Source of the DNA: Cladopsammia gracilis
Taxonomy: Eukaryota; Cnidaria; Anthozoa; Scleractinia; Dendrophylliidae
Direction of reading: 5' to 3'
DNA: 64,000 nucleotides
Assembly: GCA_022457155.1 (NCBI GenBank)
Contig: JAJGOT010000206.1
Location: 769,001 to 833,000, forward strand
Each line of letters begins with the position of its first letter. The first letter of the stretch is position 1. A model generated the notes under the pieces. The model had not been told where the DNA came from, did not search any database, and worked only from the letters and a program-made list of their open reading frames with translations. Position numbers and translations under genes: made by a program. Below, piece by piece: positions 36,350 to 49,193 of the stretch.

Positions 36350-37190
36350 TCGCTAAATAAAAATAACGATGCTTTGCAGTGATAAACGCGGGACCGAGGC
36401 CAGGGCCGGGGCCGGGGTCGAGAGATCAGATTCCTTTTTTTGTCCAGCTGTCAGCTGAGCATTCTGCAAAACTTTCCAAGACTCTTTGTAGTATTTGGGA
36501 AGACTGATGGAAAGTTTCTTAACATCATAACCGCAGCAGAGGTTGAATTGATTTCCGACGTGTTGCAAGTAGTGAAATAAAATTGTCTTCCAGCTACTCC
36601 AGTCCTCACTTGCAAATCTCTTGCAGCAATTTATTCCCTGTGTCTTAATTATCGATTCCAGGTGTGGAGCTTTGAGACGTCCATCTTCAATATCGCTGAT
36701 GAGAAATAAGTGTTTTACTTTATGTTAACTTTTCCAAGTAAATGGAATATTGGCCTGTTGGCTTCGCTTACCATCTCCTTGTCTTAACTGATTAGACCCA
36801 CGCGATACATAAATATTGGGACAACAAATGCTTTAACAATTGAATTTTTCTGATCACCGTTAACTTTCTCCAACTCCATAACTTAATTTTTTTCTTTGAT
36901 GGAATCAATAACTTCTGCAAAGTTTAGTTTTTGTATGAGCACCTTATCTTAGGTAAACTGTACCCCTAAAATCTTCACTGCTTTCTTAACCTTTACGTTT
37001 CTAATCTCAACATCGTGTGCAGGCATGGGGATTTGATTTCCTAGGAATAATATTTCTGTTTGTCTAGATAAATATGAAGGCCTGAACATATGCCAAATTC
37101 CTCAGTAGTGTCCAGAAATTTCCCTAGGGATTGTCTGTCAAAAACGCTGTTAAATCATCTGCAAATAACGTAAGTACATCTGACAAGTGG
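36350..37190 (-). pseudogene. Decayed LINE reverse transcriptase and C-terminal region
   Basis: The minus strand reads TLFADDLTAFLTDNP (RT catalytic FADD) at about 37,141-37,180. Then, across frameshifts, come FLDTTEEFGICSGLHI, IRNVKVKKAVKILGVQFT and LISDIEDGRLKAPHLESIIK, then HYLQHVGNQFNLC and LSISLPKYYKESWKVL. Several stops and at least two frame changes. No 5' part was found. Confidence 0.8.
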
Positions 37191-40100
37191 TCTTTCGTAC
37201 AACTTTACACGGTCAATTCGCTCTTTTTTTTTCACGATTTCATATCATGGTCAATTCAGGTAAGATTTTATTGTATAGTTAAGTACTGGCTCTTTTAGAA
37301 ACGTAGGTTATATAACGACGTTTGTTTCAATCAGTAAAAGGTTCCGGCAATTCTACCTTTTCATAAAAGAGTGAATTCTTTTAGTATAAATTAAAATTAT
37401 AAAAAAAATCAGCTAAGTTCATGCATAGGTTTACCATGAAATAAACTGCAAAGATGATACGTTCTTATTACTTCTCTCGCTATCATTTGATTGTGAAACT
37501 GAAAAAAATCCTTTTTTCAACTGATGTGCTGTGTATATTTTAGTTAAGCCCTGGGGCGAATCCCCCTTTTTCCAAACTGGTAACTAAGAACTCTATGCCC
37601 GTGTTAATATACCATTTGAAAGGTTTTGCTAAGTACAATTCATAACTTATGCCATTTTAAATGAGGGAAGTTATGGCTTTGATCATTATAGAAATGTGTT
37701 CAAAGCATAAAATATAAAGTTCAGCAAAGAGCTTGACTTTATACATGCTAGGTATATCCCCAAACTATACCTCATTTTGCAGTTCTTAGTGAGTAGAATA
37801 ACATGGCTTCTCTCTTAGAGCACATATGCCTAACGAAACAAAATGTGAAACGTTTGAGGCGTGGTCAATCACATAGTGCAAGGGGTATGATTTTATGTGT
37901 GTAATAGGTAGATCTCTCCATCAAATTTTGGTGGCCAAAATTTATTGAAATTGACTAGATATTGTACAAGTTATGTGATTATGTGCCATTTGGCGCTAAG
38001 AAGTGATGTCAAAGCTTTTGACGATATCGCTTCTTAGCGCAAAAAAGTAGGTAATTTATACTTGCATCTTTTAAACAAATAGAATGAAAAATACGAAAAT
38101 AGCTGGCAACTTTAACACTTATTTGTTTTGATGGAATACTGGGAACAAGCCTTTATCATGCTCTTTGATAATAATGTGCAAATGCATGTACTAGTAGCTT
38201 TCTCCGCTTTTACTTTCTTGTGTCTATAATAAGGTATGCCAGCAGATCCACCTGTTATAAATTTCTACGGCAAATTCCTGAAAAATCGTTTTCTGCTCAG
38301 CATTGAAGGACTTGAAAACCTTGTATGATTTTGCAATTGTCTTGCCTACAAACAGGGGTTGTTCCTTTTGAAATTTAAGATGTCTTAATCAGTGATAGTC
38401 AGCCGGATATGGAACATGTTCATGAGAATCGCAAAAGAGTATATTTGTCCACGAGTAATCAAAACAACTCAAAAGAACCTGTTTACGTAAATAGGAAGTG
38501 TTCCGGTAAAACAAATGAAGTACACGGAAAACTGTTCTAATAAATGAATTCACAAAAAGGAATTCGAGTCACTTGAAGAAAGAAATTGTGGTCATACAGT
38601 TTAACATAATCAACTGAGGTCCAATCTAACTCAACAAGGCCACATATATATGTACGCAATGCGGACGTATTTTTAAGGAGGTGTTAGGATGGTTGTCTAT
38701 TCATAGAAAATGAACCAACGGCATCGTGTTATTTTTCGTGTGAAAGACGAATCGAGCAGGCGACGAGTTTTACAAAGAAGGTGTAATGGTGACCGCCATT
38801 TGTTATTTACCGGTTTTTGCCGCAATAAGCACAAATAAGACATTTGACGCTAGAGAAACTTCATATGCTTCAGAAATTGGCTGATTTCCCAGGACGTTAA
38901 GACAGAGAAAAGTGTTAGATTGATTCCATCGCATGTTTGATAGATTTCTTGAGATATGTCAGTTATCGTGAATGTGCCCAATTCAGAAAACCTTGCTTTC
39001 GCAAATTTCATCATGGTAAAAACTTACAGGAGATAGCCCAACGGGCACGTTAATGGGGTCTTAAAGTATTAGGAATTGAAAAAATTAAAGCAACCGGTTG
39101 AAGTAACACAGTTATGCTACAATTGTAATCAATCTAGAATACGTTCTAGTCTTTTTTATTCCGAGGCTACTATTCGTGTTTTCTTACCAGGGAACTCAAT
39201 TTAGCTAATTATTATGCACAAATTTGTAAAAAATGGGCATTTATCGCGGGGGGGGGGGGGACCCTACAACTCAGGGAATGTAAATATATTGAACTTATGT
39301 TGTGGTACATGTATCTACTCATGACACTCAATCTTTGTGGCGTTTGAGTGAAATCGGTGATTTAAGTATTATCAACTCCTACCTGGTCCTTTGGTGGACA
39401 CTCTTAATTTTGTCCTGTTTGTGGTTCCATATAACATTAAACAAAAAAGCAGTGATCGACTAAATGATTATTATCGAAGGCATGTTCAACAATGATGAAC
39501 ATGCCTTCTAACGAAATTCCAAGACATTTAAATATAAGGCATCTACCAAGTTATGTAAAGGCGCCTTCATACGACAAACTAAGTTGCAAATTTGAGTTCA
39601 CAAAATTAAGTTGGCGTGCGCGAACGTCACATCAATAATTGACAAACATGTTTTGCGACAAACTCGCATTTGACTTGTGCGCGTTTGCTGCAACTTCAGT
39701 ATCTACAGCCTCGTTTCACAGGATCTCCTTTCTTCCCTTGAGAAGGAAGAACCCTAAAACCTCTTAAGCTAGATTGGTTTTTGTATGTTTGTATGTAGGT
39801 TTGTCTTCGGTCGTGTCACACAAATCAGATTGTCTCTAGTATGTACACGTTGTACTACATCAGCCAATCAATTCTTGCTTCTAAATTGGTATTACTCAAG
39901 GTCAAATAAGGGCACTTGACATGAATTGAAATCTGGAAATCCCGTAAAAAAATGCTGACCAAAATGTGTGATTTTTTCCCCACCTATTTTCATACCTATC
40001 CCCCTAGGCTGCATTTTTTTTTAAAAAAAATCCCTTCCAGAATCCAAAAGCAAACTTTCCATTTTTGAACTGAAATAGAGTTTTGGGCCGAACGCATGTT

Positions 40101-40348
40101 TTTTATCATTATAAGTTTGGAAGGATGCGGGGGAGGATTTGAAGAAAGTTCATCTGCAAGTCATTTTTCGTGTGGCTTTAATTTCTGCCGTTTTGTTGCT
40201 TTCACGATTTCATATCATTCAAGGGATAACGTAATTTTCTAAATAACTCATGCATATAATACGTGTTTGGAGTTTGTTAACACGAGTATGTCAATTATAG
40301 TTTGTTGTGTCCTTACAGTAACACTACTTTTAATAACTACTTTTCTCA
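37191..40348. other. Upstream region of TPR-CHAT, no coding sequence recognised
   Basis: Holds small hairpins at 37993-38040 and 39477-39509 and a G run at ~39,249. A promoter or non-coding first exon for TPR-CHAT should lie here, supported only by the acceptor-like site at 40317-40318. Confidence 0.45.
37993..38040. other. 48-nt hairpin
   Basis: GCGCTAAGAAG at the left pairs with CTTCTTAGCGC at the right, and inner GTCAAA / TTTGAC also pair. No gene context. Confidence 0.5.
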
Positions 40349-40396
40349 ATGGAACCATCAAGAGTATTCTCCCTTTCACTTAAATGGCAGGCATGA
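40349..40396 (+). promoter_or_regulatory. Short upstream ORF overlapping the TPR-CHAT start
   Basis: An ATG at 40349 opens a 15-codon frame that ends at TGA 40394-40396, overlapping the TPR-CHAT ATG (40384) in another frame. If the transcript includes this stretch, the uORF could reduce initiation at the main ATG. Its presence in the mRNA is not shown, although the acceptor-like AG at 40317-40318 would include it. Confidence 0.35.
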
Positions 40397-43300
40397 AAAA
40401 AGGACAAGACAAAAAGAGGCATTACAAAGATCGCATAGACTACCATGAACGTGATCTCCAGATTGCCAAAGAAGTGGGAAGCGCGTATGGTAATCTTGGC
40501 AACGCCCATTTCCGTCTTGGAGATTACAAAAAAGCCATAGACTACCATGAACGTCATCTCCAGATTGCCAAAGAAGTGGGAGACAGGGCAGGAGAAGGAA
40601 GCGCGTATGGTAATCTTGGCAACGCCCATCACAGTCTTGGAGATTACAAAAAAGCCATAGACTACCATGAACGTGATCTCCAGATTGCCAAAGAAGTGGG
40701 AAACAGGGCAGGAGAAGGAAGCGCGTATGGTAATCTTGGCAACGCCCATTTCCGTCTTGGAGATTACAAAAAAGCCATAGACTACCATGAACGTGATCTC
40801 CAGATTGCCAAAGAAGTGGGAGACAGGGCAGGAGAAGGACGCGCGTATGGTAATCTTGGCAACGCCCATGACAGTCTTGGAGATTACAAAAAAGCCATAG
40901 ACTACCATGAACGTCGTCTCCAGATTGCCAAAGAAGTGGGAGACAGGGCAGGAGAAGGACGCGCGTATGCTAATCTTGGCAACGCCCATCACAGTCTTGG
41001 AGATTACAAAAAAGCCATAGACTACCATGAACGTCATCTCCAGATCGCCAAAGAAGTGGGAGACAGGGCAGGAGAAGGACGCGCGTATGCTAATCTTGGC
41101 AACGCCCATCACAGTCTTGGAGATTACAAAAAAGCCATAGACTACCATGAACGTCATCTCCAGATTGCCAAAGAAGTGGGAGACAGGGCAGGAGAAGGAG
41201 GCGCGTATGGTAATCTTGGCAACGCCCATCACAGTCTTGGAGATTACAAAAAAGCCATAGACTACCATGAACGTGATCTCCAGATTGCCAAAGAAGTGGG
41301 AGACAGGGCAGGAGAAGGACGCGCGTATGGTAATCTTGGCAACGCCCATCACAGTCTTGGAGATTACAAAAAAGCCATAGACTACCATGAACGTGATCTC
41401 CAGATTGCCAAAGAAGTGGGAGACAGGGCAGGAGAAGGAGGCGCGTATGGTAATCTTGGCAACGCCCATCACAGTCTTGGAGATTACAAAAAAGCCATAG
41501 ACTACCATGAACGTCGTCTCCAGATTGCCAAAGAAGTGGGAGACAGGGCAGGAGAAGGACGCGCGTATGCTAATCTTGGCAACGCCCATCACAGTCTTGG
41601 AGATTACAAAAAAGCCATAGACTACCATGAACGTCCTCTCCAGATTGCCAAAGAAGTGGGAGACAGGGCAGGAGAAGGACGCGCATATGCTAATCTTGGC
41701 AACGCCCATCACAGTCTTGGAGATTACAAAAAAGCCATAGACTACCATGAACGTCATCTCCAGATTGCCAAAGAAGTGGGAGACAGGGCAGAAGAAGGAC
41801 GCGCGTATGGTAATTTTGGCAACGCCCATTTCCGTCTTGGAGATTACAAAAAAGCCATAGACTACCATGAACGTGATCTCCAGATTGCCAAAGAAGTGGG
41901 AGACAGGGCAGGAGAAGGACGCGCGTATGGTAATCTTGGCAACGCCCATCACAGTCTTGGAGATTACAAAAAAGCCATAGACTACCATGAACGTGATCTC
42001 CAGATTGCCAAAGAAGTGGGAGACAGGGCAGGAGAAGGAAGCGCGTATGGTAATCTTGGCAACGCCCATCACAGTTTTGGAGATTACAAAAAAGCCATAG
42101 ACTACCATGAACGTGATCTCCAGATTGCCAAAGAAGTGGGAGACAGGGCAGGAGAAGGACGTGCGTATGGTAATCTTGGCAACGCCCATGACAGTCTTGG
42201 AGATTACAAAAAAGCCATAGACTACCATGAACGTCATCTCCAGATTGCCAAAGAAGTGGGAGACAGGGCAGGAGAAGGTAACGCATATATTAATCTTGGC
42301 CACGCCTATGACAGTCTTGGAGATTACAAAAATACCATAGATTGTTATCAGTGCGGTATTGCAACGTACAATTATATTAGGTCTAAACTTGATTATAACG
42401 ATGAGTGGAAAGTTAGTTTTCGAAATATGCATGACGTTGTGTATGCTAGTTTGTGGCGTTTATTTTTAAAGCAAGGCATGACTGTTGAGGCACTGTTTTA
42501 CGCTGAGCAAGGACGTGCACAGGCTCTAATAGATCTTATGGAACTTAAGTATGGATTGCAAACAACCAATGTAGTTTCAGGAAGAGTGAATGTAACTTCA
42601 TGGGACATATTTAGTTACCTTTCATCGAAAACAGCTTTTATAGGAATCGACAGAGAAGAAATAATTTTCTGGGTTATTGGAGAAGGACAAGATGTTGAAT
42701 TGAGAAGAAGACAAATCAACAATGACAATAGGGCGAGCAATGCCAAGACATATTTGCAGTCTCTAATAGAGAATGTGTGCCAGAAAATTGGTGTGGCAGC
42801 TGATGTAAGATGCGAAGATCGGTCATTGGAGAAAGTGACAGATAAAAAGCGGGCAGATGAAAGATCAAGCAGGCCCCGATATCATCCCTCACACTTCGAT
42901 ACAATTGCTTTACGAACTTTATATGATGTCCTTTTTGGCCCGATTGCAGACTTGTTCCAAGGCAAAGAAGTAATATTCGTTCCTGAAGGTCCACTGTGTT
43001 TGGCTCCTTATGCTGCATTTATGGACCCGACTTCGAAGTACCTTGGTGAAGCTTTCGGAATCCGAGTGCTTCCATCCCTGACTAGTTTGAAATTAATCAT
43101 AGATTGTGCAGACGACTACCACAGAAAGACTGGTGCCCTTCTGGTGGGTGATCCGTGGGTACAAGGAGTGACCGAGTTACAGAAGCTGCCATGCGCCAGA
43201 AAGGAAGTAGAGATGATTGCGCAAATACTTCGCACTGCACCTCTTATTGGGAGGCAGGCAACAAAAGATGCAGTGTTAAAACGTCTCTCCTCGGTTGCAT

Positions 43301-43767
43301 TGGTGCACATTGCTGCTCATGGTAGTATGGAGACAGGAGAAATTGCCCTAGCACCAAACTGTCCAAAGTCTTCCTCAAATCTAAACGACGCACAAACCCC
43401 GGACTTTCTTTTAACCATGAAAGACGTTTTAAATGTTCAGATACGGGCAAGACTGGTTGTGCTTAGTTGTTGTCATAGTGCTCGTGGGGAGATTAAGGCT
43501 GAGGGTGTTGTTGGCATTGCACGGGCATTCTTGGGTGCTGGTGCTCGTTCTGTCCTGGTGTCACTGTGGGCAATTGATGACGAGGCTACTCTGGAGTTTA
43601 TGAAAAATTTCTACCGACACCTAGTAAAAGGAAGAAGCGCCAGTGAAGCTCTGAATCAGGCCATGAAATGTATGAGAGAATCTGACAAGTTTAGTGCAGT
43701 GAAGCACTGGGCTCCGTTTGTACTCATTGGTGATGATGTCACACTGGAGTTTGATGTAACCAACTAG
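40384..43767 (+). CDS. TPR-CHAT protein (TTC28-like), intronless, 1127 aa
   Basis: A single uninterrupted reading frame. Residues ~19-655 are about 16 tandem 40-residue tetratricopeptide units (each contains [19 protein letters not shown] and LQIAKEVG) plus a degenerate last one. A helical linker follows (around [20 protein letters not shown]), then a CHAT (caspase HetF-associated with TPRs) domain from roughly residue 740 to 1120. The CHAT signature is intact: HIAAHG gives candidate catalytic His979, and [12 protein letters not shown] gives Cys1030 (the second Cys aligns with the Cys of the usual LSxC). The C-terminal [11 protein letters not shown] and FYRHLVKG segments are typical of the family. 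The start is the first ATG after an in-frame TAA at 40381-40383; Met4 is a possible alternative. A splice-acceptor-like tract ends with AG at 40317-40318, so an upstream non-coding exon is possible. In prokaryotes TPR-CHAT proteins are caspase-like proteases, several in defence systems; protease activity here is inferred from motifs only. Confidence 0.93.
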   Translation: MAGMKKGQDKKRHYKDRIDYHERDLQIAKEVGSAYGNLGNAHFRLGDYKKAIDYHERHLQIAKEVGDRAGEGSAYGNLGNAHHSLGDYKKAIDYHERDLQIAKEVGNRAGEGSAYGNLGNAHFRLGDYKKAIDYHERDLQIAKEVGDRAGEGRAYGNLGNAHDSLGDYKKAIDYHERRLQIAKEVGDRAGEGRAYANLGNAHHSLGDYKKAIDYHERHLQIAKEVGDRAGEGRAYANLGNAHHSLGDYKKAIDYHERHLQIAKEVGDRAGEGGAYGNLGNAHHSLGDYKKAIDYHERDLQIAKEVGDRAGEGRAYGNLGNAHHSLGDYKKAIDYHERDLQIAKEVGDRAGEGGAYGNLGNAHHSLGDYKKAIDYHERRLQIAKEVGDRAGEGRAYANLGNAHHSLGDYKKAIDYHERPLQIAKEVGDRAGEGRAYANLGNAHHSLGDYKKAIDYHERHLQIAKEVGDRAEEGRAYGNFGNAHFRLGDYKKAIDYHERDLQIAKEVGDRAGEGRAYGNLGNAHHSLGDYKKAIDYHERDLQIAKEVGDRAGEGSAYGNLGNAHHSFGDYKKAIDYHERDLQIAKEVGDRAGEGRAYGNLGNAHDSLGDYKKAIDYHERHLQIAKEVGDRAGEGNAYINLGHAYDSLGDYKNTIDCYQCGIATYNYIRSKLDYNDEWKVSFRNMHDVVYASLWRLFLKQGMTVEALFYAEQGRAQALIDLMELKYGLQTTNVVSGRVNVTSWDIFSYLSSKTAFIGIDREEIIFWVIGEGQDVELRRRQINNDNRASNAKTYLQSLIENVCQKIGVAADVRCEDRSLEKVTDKKRADERSSRPRYHPSHFDTIALRTLYDVLFGPIADLFQGKEVIFVPEGPLCLAPYAAFMDPTSKYLGEAFGIRVLPSLTSLKLIIDCADDYHRKTGALLVGDPWVQGVTELQKLPCARKEVEMIAQILRTAPLIGRQATKDAVLKRLSSVALVHIAAHGSMETGEIALAPNCPKSSSNLNDAQTPDFLLTMKDVLNVQIRARLVVLSCCHSARGEIKAEGVVGIARAFLGAGARSVLVSLWAIDDEATLEFMKNFYRHLVKGRSASEALNQAMKCMRESDKFSAVKHWAPFVLIGDDVTLEFDVTN
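40432..42350 (+). repeat. 120-bp coding tandem repeat array (TPR units)
   Basis: About sixteen copies of a 120-bp unit in perfect register (every copy offset by exactly 120 bp from 40,501 to 42,240), preceded by a shortened first unit that lacks the DRAGEG segment and followed by a degenerate one. Units are nearly identical at DNA level. Differences cluster at a few codons: the residue before LQIAKEV (D, H, R or P), the residue after GEG (S, R, G or N), G/A after AY, and the pair after NAH (HS, FR or DS). The array also leaves the opposite strand free of stops, producing a spurious 700-aa antisense frame. Confidence 0.95.
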
Positions 43768-44289
43768 CCAGCAAGGTAAATAGGGCTGTGTTTATACTCG
43801 GGCCTTAACATGCTTGAGATCAAACAAGGTTATTTTTGAGCACTTTTGCATTTTGCCACTTAAAGCACTTAAAAAAAGCTCAGGAAATTATAAAAGTTTA
43901 ATTAACTAAAACTGAAACAAGAATAAAACAATGATCTAAAACGGATTGTCTTGCAAAAAACGTCACACAGAAACGAAAAAGATGATACTGAATAGTACCC
44001 AATGTAAATAAACGTTCTTCATCGCCATAATTTGAACTTATGTTAGCTGGTTGTTCATTCGCATATCGAACAATTATTGATCAAAAAATGATTATTTGCA
44101 CGAGTATATTCTAAAGTGTACAATGCAGAATAAATTACAATAACATTACAGTGACTGCTCAACTTTGCTGTTTTTTCTTTTATAGGAAAAAAACTGGATT
44201 CAGTGAAAAACGACGTCACTCTTAGGAATTGAACTAGGTATCCATTTGCTCCTGATCATTTGATGGAAAGATCTTCACAAGACAGGGGT

Positions 44290-45309
44290 CTGTACACGAC
44301 GCAAAATGATCTCCAAATAGAACTAAACACGACGCACAATGATCTCGAAGCAAAATGATCCCCAAATCGGAACTGAACACGACGCAAGTATTAACATACG
44401 TAGTATTCACATTGCGGTTAATTTCCGTCAATTCTAAAATCAATATTTGTGGGTATAAAAATCTAATTATTTTGAACTGTAACAAGGACCGAATATAACT
44501 CTCCGCTTCTTGAAGTAGACACTATTTTATGAGAAGTGAACATAAAGAACCGTGAAATTAATTATAAACGAGAAATAGAACAGCTAGGCGATTAAAAATC
44601 CTAAACCTGTTAACGTGTTGCAACGTTTCAACCTGAGCTATATCAAAAAATAGAAAGAACAAAACTGCATGTAATATAAATCCAGATGTGTGTTTGCATG
44701 TTGTATTAGGTAAATGCGCCAGTTGCACCGTTTCACCGTTTCTTCATATAAAAACGTTTCTGTTGAGATTCCGTCTTAAGCGTTAATTTAAAAATTTACA
44801 ACTGTTAGTCACATTTGTGAGTCTGTCACATTACAGATTTGTCGCTGATTTCTCAACAACAGAAAAAACCTCGTTAAGGACTCTATAGTGAAAACTTTGC
44901 TCGGTATCCTTTGCATGCATAAATCTGGGAGCTTATTTTCATTTCCCAAAATAACGCATTTTAAAAGCCGGTTCACAACATCGTTGTTTCTGACTGATCT
45001 TCCGGTAAAAAGTCAAACAAAACAGATGCGACTGCATGGGACGAAACTGATAGCATTTAAGTACTACAGTTAATAACTTCTGTCTTAGTATAACGGCAAA
45101 TGGCCTCCACGTTATTACGGAAAGTTGAAGTCCAGGCAAATGATATTGACTGAAAATAACTCGTTCAATCGATTAGCATTTTTAGACCTGAAAAAATTTA
45201 AAACTCTTTCATTTTATTCCGGGACAGAAACGTCATCCCATCCCATTCCTTGGGGCTCATTTCGCGTCGTGTTTAGTTGTATTTGGGGATCATTTTGCGT
45301 CGTGTACAG
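44290..45309. mobile_element. 1.02-kb TIR element
   Basis: CTGTACACGACGCAAAATGA.. (44290) is inverted at 45309 over ~60 bp with few mismatches. The ACACGACGC motif recurs within each TIR. No clear TSD and no coding sequence. Confidence 0.7.
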
Positions 45310-45430
45310 GTCTCTTCATTTGTAAAAGAGACTGTAAGCTTGTAAATATTCAACAAAATGAAGCATTTCCCATGGTGTGCATATTATAGCATATTTTTTA
45401 TAATTTCGGGTACGGTATCTACCACTATTA

Positions 45431-45988
45431 CCTTATTATAGGAAATTAACAATGCACGATGACAACGCGAAGAAAATTTACGTTACACTAAATTAACGCG
45501 AATTTTTCAAAAGTTAGGTTTACATGCATTAAATTAACGCGAATTTTTCGATAAGCATCTTGCTTTATTTACTGCGATTTTCATATAATTCTGCAAACTC
45601 TAAACGCCAAACTGCGTTTTGGCTTCCGTCAATAACACCTTCCAAGACAAGTGCACGGATGTTTCTAAGTTTTTTTTAAAGCCGAAAATTTGGTTTTGAA
45701 GCCTAACTATAGACCCGAATAGACCTTATGAGACAGAGGAGTATCAAGATCAATCAAAAGACATTTCGATTTTAAGCGAAGACGTCCTGTCAGATAGTGA
45801 CTCTGAAGAGCCAATAGAGGAGTCATGAACTAATAAGGTTTTGTAATCAAAGAAAGGTGCTTTAAAATAACAATGTTGTAAAATAGCGTGCATTAAATTT
45901 ACATCGACATTAATTAAGATACATTAGATTAACGCGAATTTTATAAAATCGCGTTAATAAAGTGCATTGTTAATTTCCTATAATAAGG
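45431..45988. mobile_element. 558-bp TA-flanked element, CCTTATTATAGG family
   Basis: TIRs CCTTATTATAGGAAATTAAC / complement (28 bp, perfect), TA at 45429-45430 and 45989-45990. Internal TTAACGCGAATTTT motifs recur. Confidence 0.8.
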
Positions 45989-46781
45989 TAATCATACACT
46001 GTTCATTATCTCGTGTAACTTATGGAACAATATTGCGACGCAAAATGCGGTAGTTACGTGTTTAAAGAAAATGGGGTCTTTTAACAAAAAGGAAAGCGCA
46101 TTTGATTTTCATTCTGTTTCGATGGCAAAATGTCACACGATGAAGATATACAGAATATAGCTGTTACAGCAATACCAATAGAAAGTATTACACGGATTGA
46201 AAATAATAAGGGGAAACAGATGCGATGAACAACAAAACAGAAAAAAATCGAAAATATTAAATCAAAAAGAGGCAGTTGCATTAACTAACATGATGCAGCT
46301 TTTGGGTTAAAATGGGCTTTTCCCAGCTATTTTGCAACACTTCTTTTTTTCTTAACTTTAAACGTAGTGGCAGCATAATCGACACTAACAGTTGAAAACA
46401 GTCTGCGGAACACAAACAAATTACGACATTCCTCTAGTTTCTGCCAATATTTTAAGACGTGAGACCCTGTGCATAGACCTGTGATTACCTGTCGAAAACT
46501 GTTGGCCAGTTTCTCCAACATTGTCGGTGTTACATCTTGCACAGATAAACTTGTAAACGACACGCGGATGGAGCCCACTATGGACAGGGTCTCTCACAAA
46601 TGCACACTTGTCTTACAACAAGAAACAATTAACTTTATTGTTAGATTGCTACAAATAAGATAATTTGAAGTTATGTGCAGGGATTGCATTAGAGGGAGGA
46701 CACGAATAACTGTAGGTGATGCACTTGTTGATGGCTCTCTGTTATATGAGTAGCAAAACGAGTTGTGCGTAGATCTACATC

Positions 46782-48105
46782 GGTGCAACATTCAATAGGG
46801 GAGTGGGAAGGAGGTGAAGTTTTCAACATATGCAGACTACCTTACCATCGGTGCAACATTCAGTAGGGGAGGGAGATGAAGTTTTCAACATATGAAGACT
46901 ACCTTATCGTTGGTGCAACATTCAATAGGGGAGGGGAGGGAGATGAAGTTTTCAACATATGAAGACTACCTTACCATTGGTGCAACATTAAATATGGGAG
47001 GGGAGGCAGGTGAAGTTTTCAACATATGTGGACTACCTTACCATCGGTGGAACATTCAATAGGGGAGGGTAGGGAGGTGACGTTTTCAACATATATAGAC
47101 TACTTTTCCATCGGTGGAACATTCAATAGAGGAGTGGGAGGGAGGTGAAGTTATCAACATATGCAGACTACCTTACTATCGGTGCAACATTCAATAGGGA
47201 AGGAGAGGTAGGTGACGTTTTCGATATATACAGACTGCCTTGCCATCGTGGAACATGCAATAGGGGTGGTTTTCAATATTTTCAACATATGCAGACTACC
47301 TTACTATCGGTGCAACATTCAATAGGGAAGGGGAGGTAGGTGACGTTTTCGATATATACAGACTTCCTTACTATCGTGGAACATGCAATAGGGGAGGGGA
47401 GGGAGGTGAAGTTTTCAATATTTTCAACGTATGCAGACTACCTTTCCATCGGTGCAACATTCAATACGGGAGGGGAGGGAGGTGAAGTTTTCATCATATA
47501 TAGACTACCTTACCATGGGTGGAACATTCAATAGAAGAGTGAGAGGGAGGTGAAGTTTTCAACATATGCAGACTACCTTACCATCGGTACGACATTCAAT
47601 AGGGGAGGGGATTGAGGTGAAGTTTTCAACATATGCAGACTACCTTACCATCGGTACAACATTCAATAGAGGAGGGGATTGAGGTGAAGTTTTCAACATA
47701 TGCAGACTACCTTACCATCGGTACAACATTCAATAGGGGAGGGGATTGAGGTGAAGTTTTCAACATATGCAGACTACCTTACCATCGGTACAACATTCAG
47801 TAGGGGAGGGGATTGAGGTGAAGTTTTCAACATATGCAGACTACCTTACCATCGGTACAACATTCAATAGGGGAGGGGAGGAAGGTGAAGTTTTCAACAT
47901 ATGCGGACTACCTTTCCATCGGTGCAACATTCAATAGGGGAGGGGAGGGAGGTGAAGTTTTCAATATTTTCAACATATACAGACTGCCTTTCCATCGGTA
48001 CAACATTTAAAAGGGGAGGGGAGGTGAAGTTTTCAACATATACAGATTGCCTTTCCATCGGTGCAACACTCAATAGGAGAGGGAGGTGACGTTTTCAACA
48101 TATAT
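46782..48105. repeat. 67-bp minisatellite, about 20 copies
   Basis: Units contain TCGGTGCAACATTCAATAGG, GGTGAAGTTTTCAACATATG and CAGACTACCTTACCA. Copies at ~47,180-47,450 alternate in a ~128-bp two-unit pattern, and 47,584-47,850 are four almost identical units, showing recent local expansion. Short frames through it are not genes. Confidence 0.95.
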
Positions 48106-48949
48106 TCGTATAAGAAAATTAGTGAGAAAATCGTTTTTTCAAAGTGCATCAACTTTTTTTTATGTCAATGGTATGTTAATCGAGGCGAACAGCTTTGTAT
48201 TATTTCGAAATTTACAGTTAGAATTTGAAAGAGAAAATAGGAATAGCCTTCTGCCTGCTTTCATGTTGCTTCGTCCAGGCGTTGGTATTGCACGACAGTT
48301 GTTTAAAATAAGCCAGTAAAAAACTATTCTTGTTGTTTTTGATTTTCATAAAAGCAACACGATGACAGAGGAATTTTTAAATCTTTGTAATCTATTTTTA
48401 GAGTTCAATAGTTGTACATAGATACTAGAAGCGAAGTAGCTATGGTCACATGAGTGGAAGTTTGGAAGAAAGCAATGCCGAAGGCGTGTTTGTTTTGAGT
48501 TCTCTTTTCTAGAGATGTTTTGTGTTCTCCAAACTTCCACTAACGCTGCCGTAACTTAATAAAACAAAGCAGCTTTTGTATTGATAGTTTCCATTTAAAG
48601 TAAATAACTTTCGACCAATCAGCTTGTGTAACATTGTTTATCTTATTAAATGTTTTAAAATGTCATACTGAAGTGTTTTTAGTATTCTCGTATACATTAA
48701 TCAGACTTAAAATCCAGAAAATCAGGCCGCAGGTAAGTTTCAACAAGCGAATAAAAATCGTTAGCGATTAGTTGTTTCCGTATACAGCCTGTTCCATCGG
48801 ATTCTCTGAGAGAAAACAACAAACCGAGGTTAATTTTCATATTCAGAAACTCTAATAAAGCCAAAACCACAACGACGAAACAATGGTGAGTGCTGGATCT
48901 TTTGTAGACCTGGATCAGTGCAAATCTTTAGATAATATGTTAACAACGG

Positions 48950-49112
48950 TAAACTGATCCTTACGACAAGGAGAAGAGATTAAGACAGAAATGATATTAA
49001 AAAACCCAGACATTTGTCTTTATCTCTTCTAAACCTCCTTCTGGCCCTATTACCCACCTGGGGAAAGGAACTAAGCAAGCAAGCTCTTCTCTTTGCTGCA
49101 AGGATCAGTTTG
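48950..49112. mobile_element. 163-bp MITE
   Basis: AAACTGATCCTTACGACAAG at the left is inverted as ..TGCTGCAAGGATCAGTTT at the right, about 27-bp arms. Confidence 0.6.
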
Positions 49113-49193
49113 CAGTTTTTAGTTGCATATTATCTTTTAATTTTCGTGAAACTTTGATGAACCAAAACCCGCGCGACTGAAGGCATAAAGCTC

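Noticed and set aside
41690..42286. 198-aa minus-strand frame
   Set aside because: Another antisense shadow of the same repeat array.
40330..42432. 700-aa open frame on the minus strand (repeats of [15 protein letters not shown])
   Set aside because: It is the antisense of the 120-bp TPR repeat: one stop-free unit copied in register stays open. No domain, and it ends where the repeats end.
47145..48089. Several 60-65-aa frames (STYADYL..)
   Set aside because: They lie in the 67-bp minisatellite, and unit length variation shifts the frame repeatedly.
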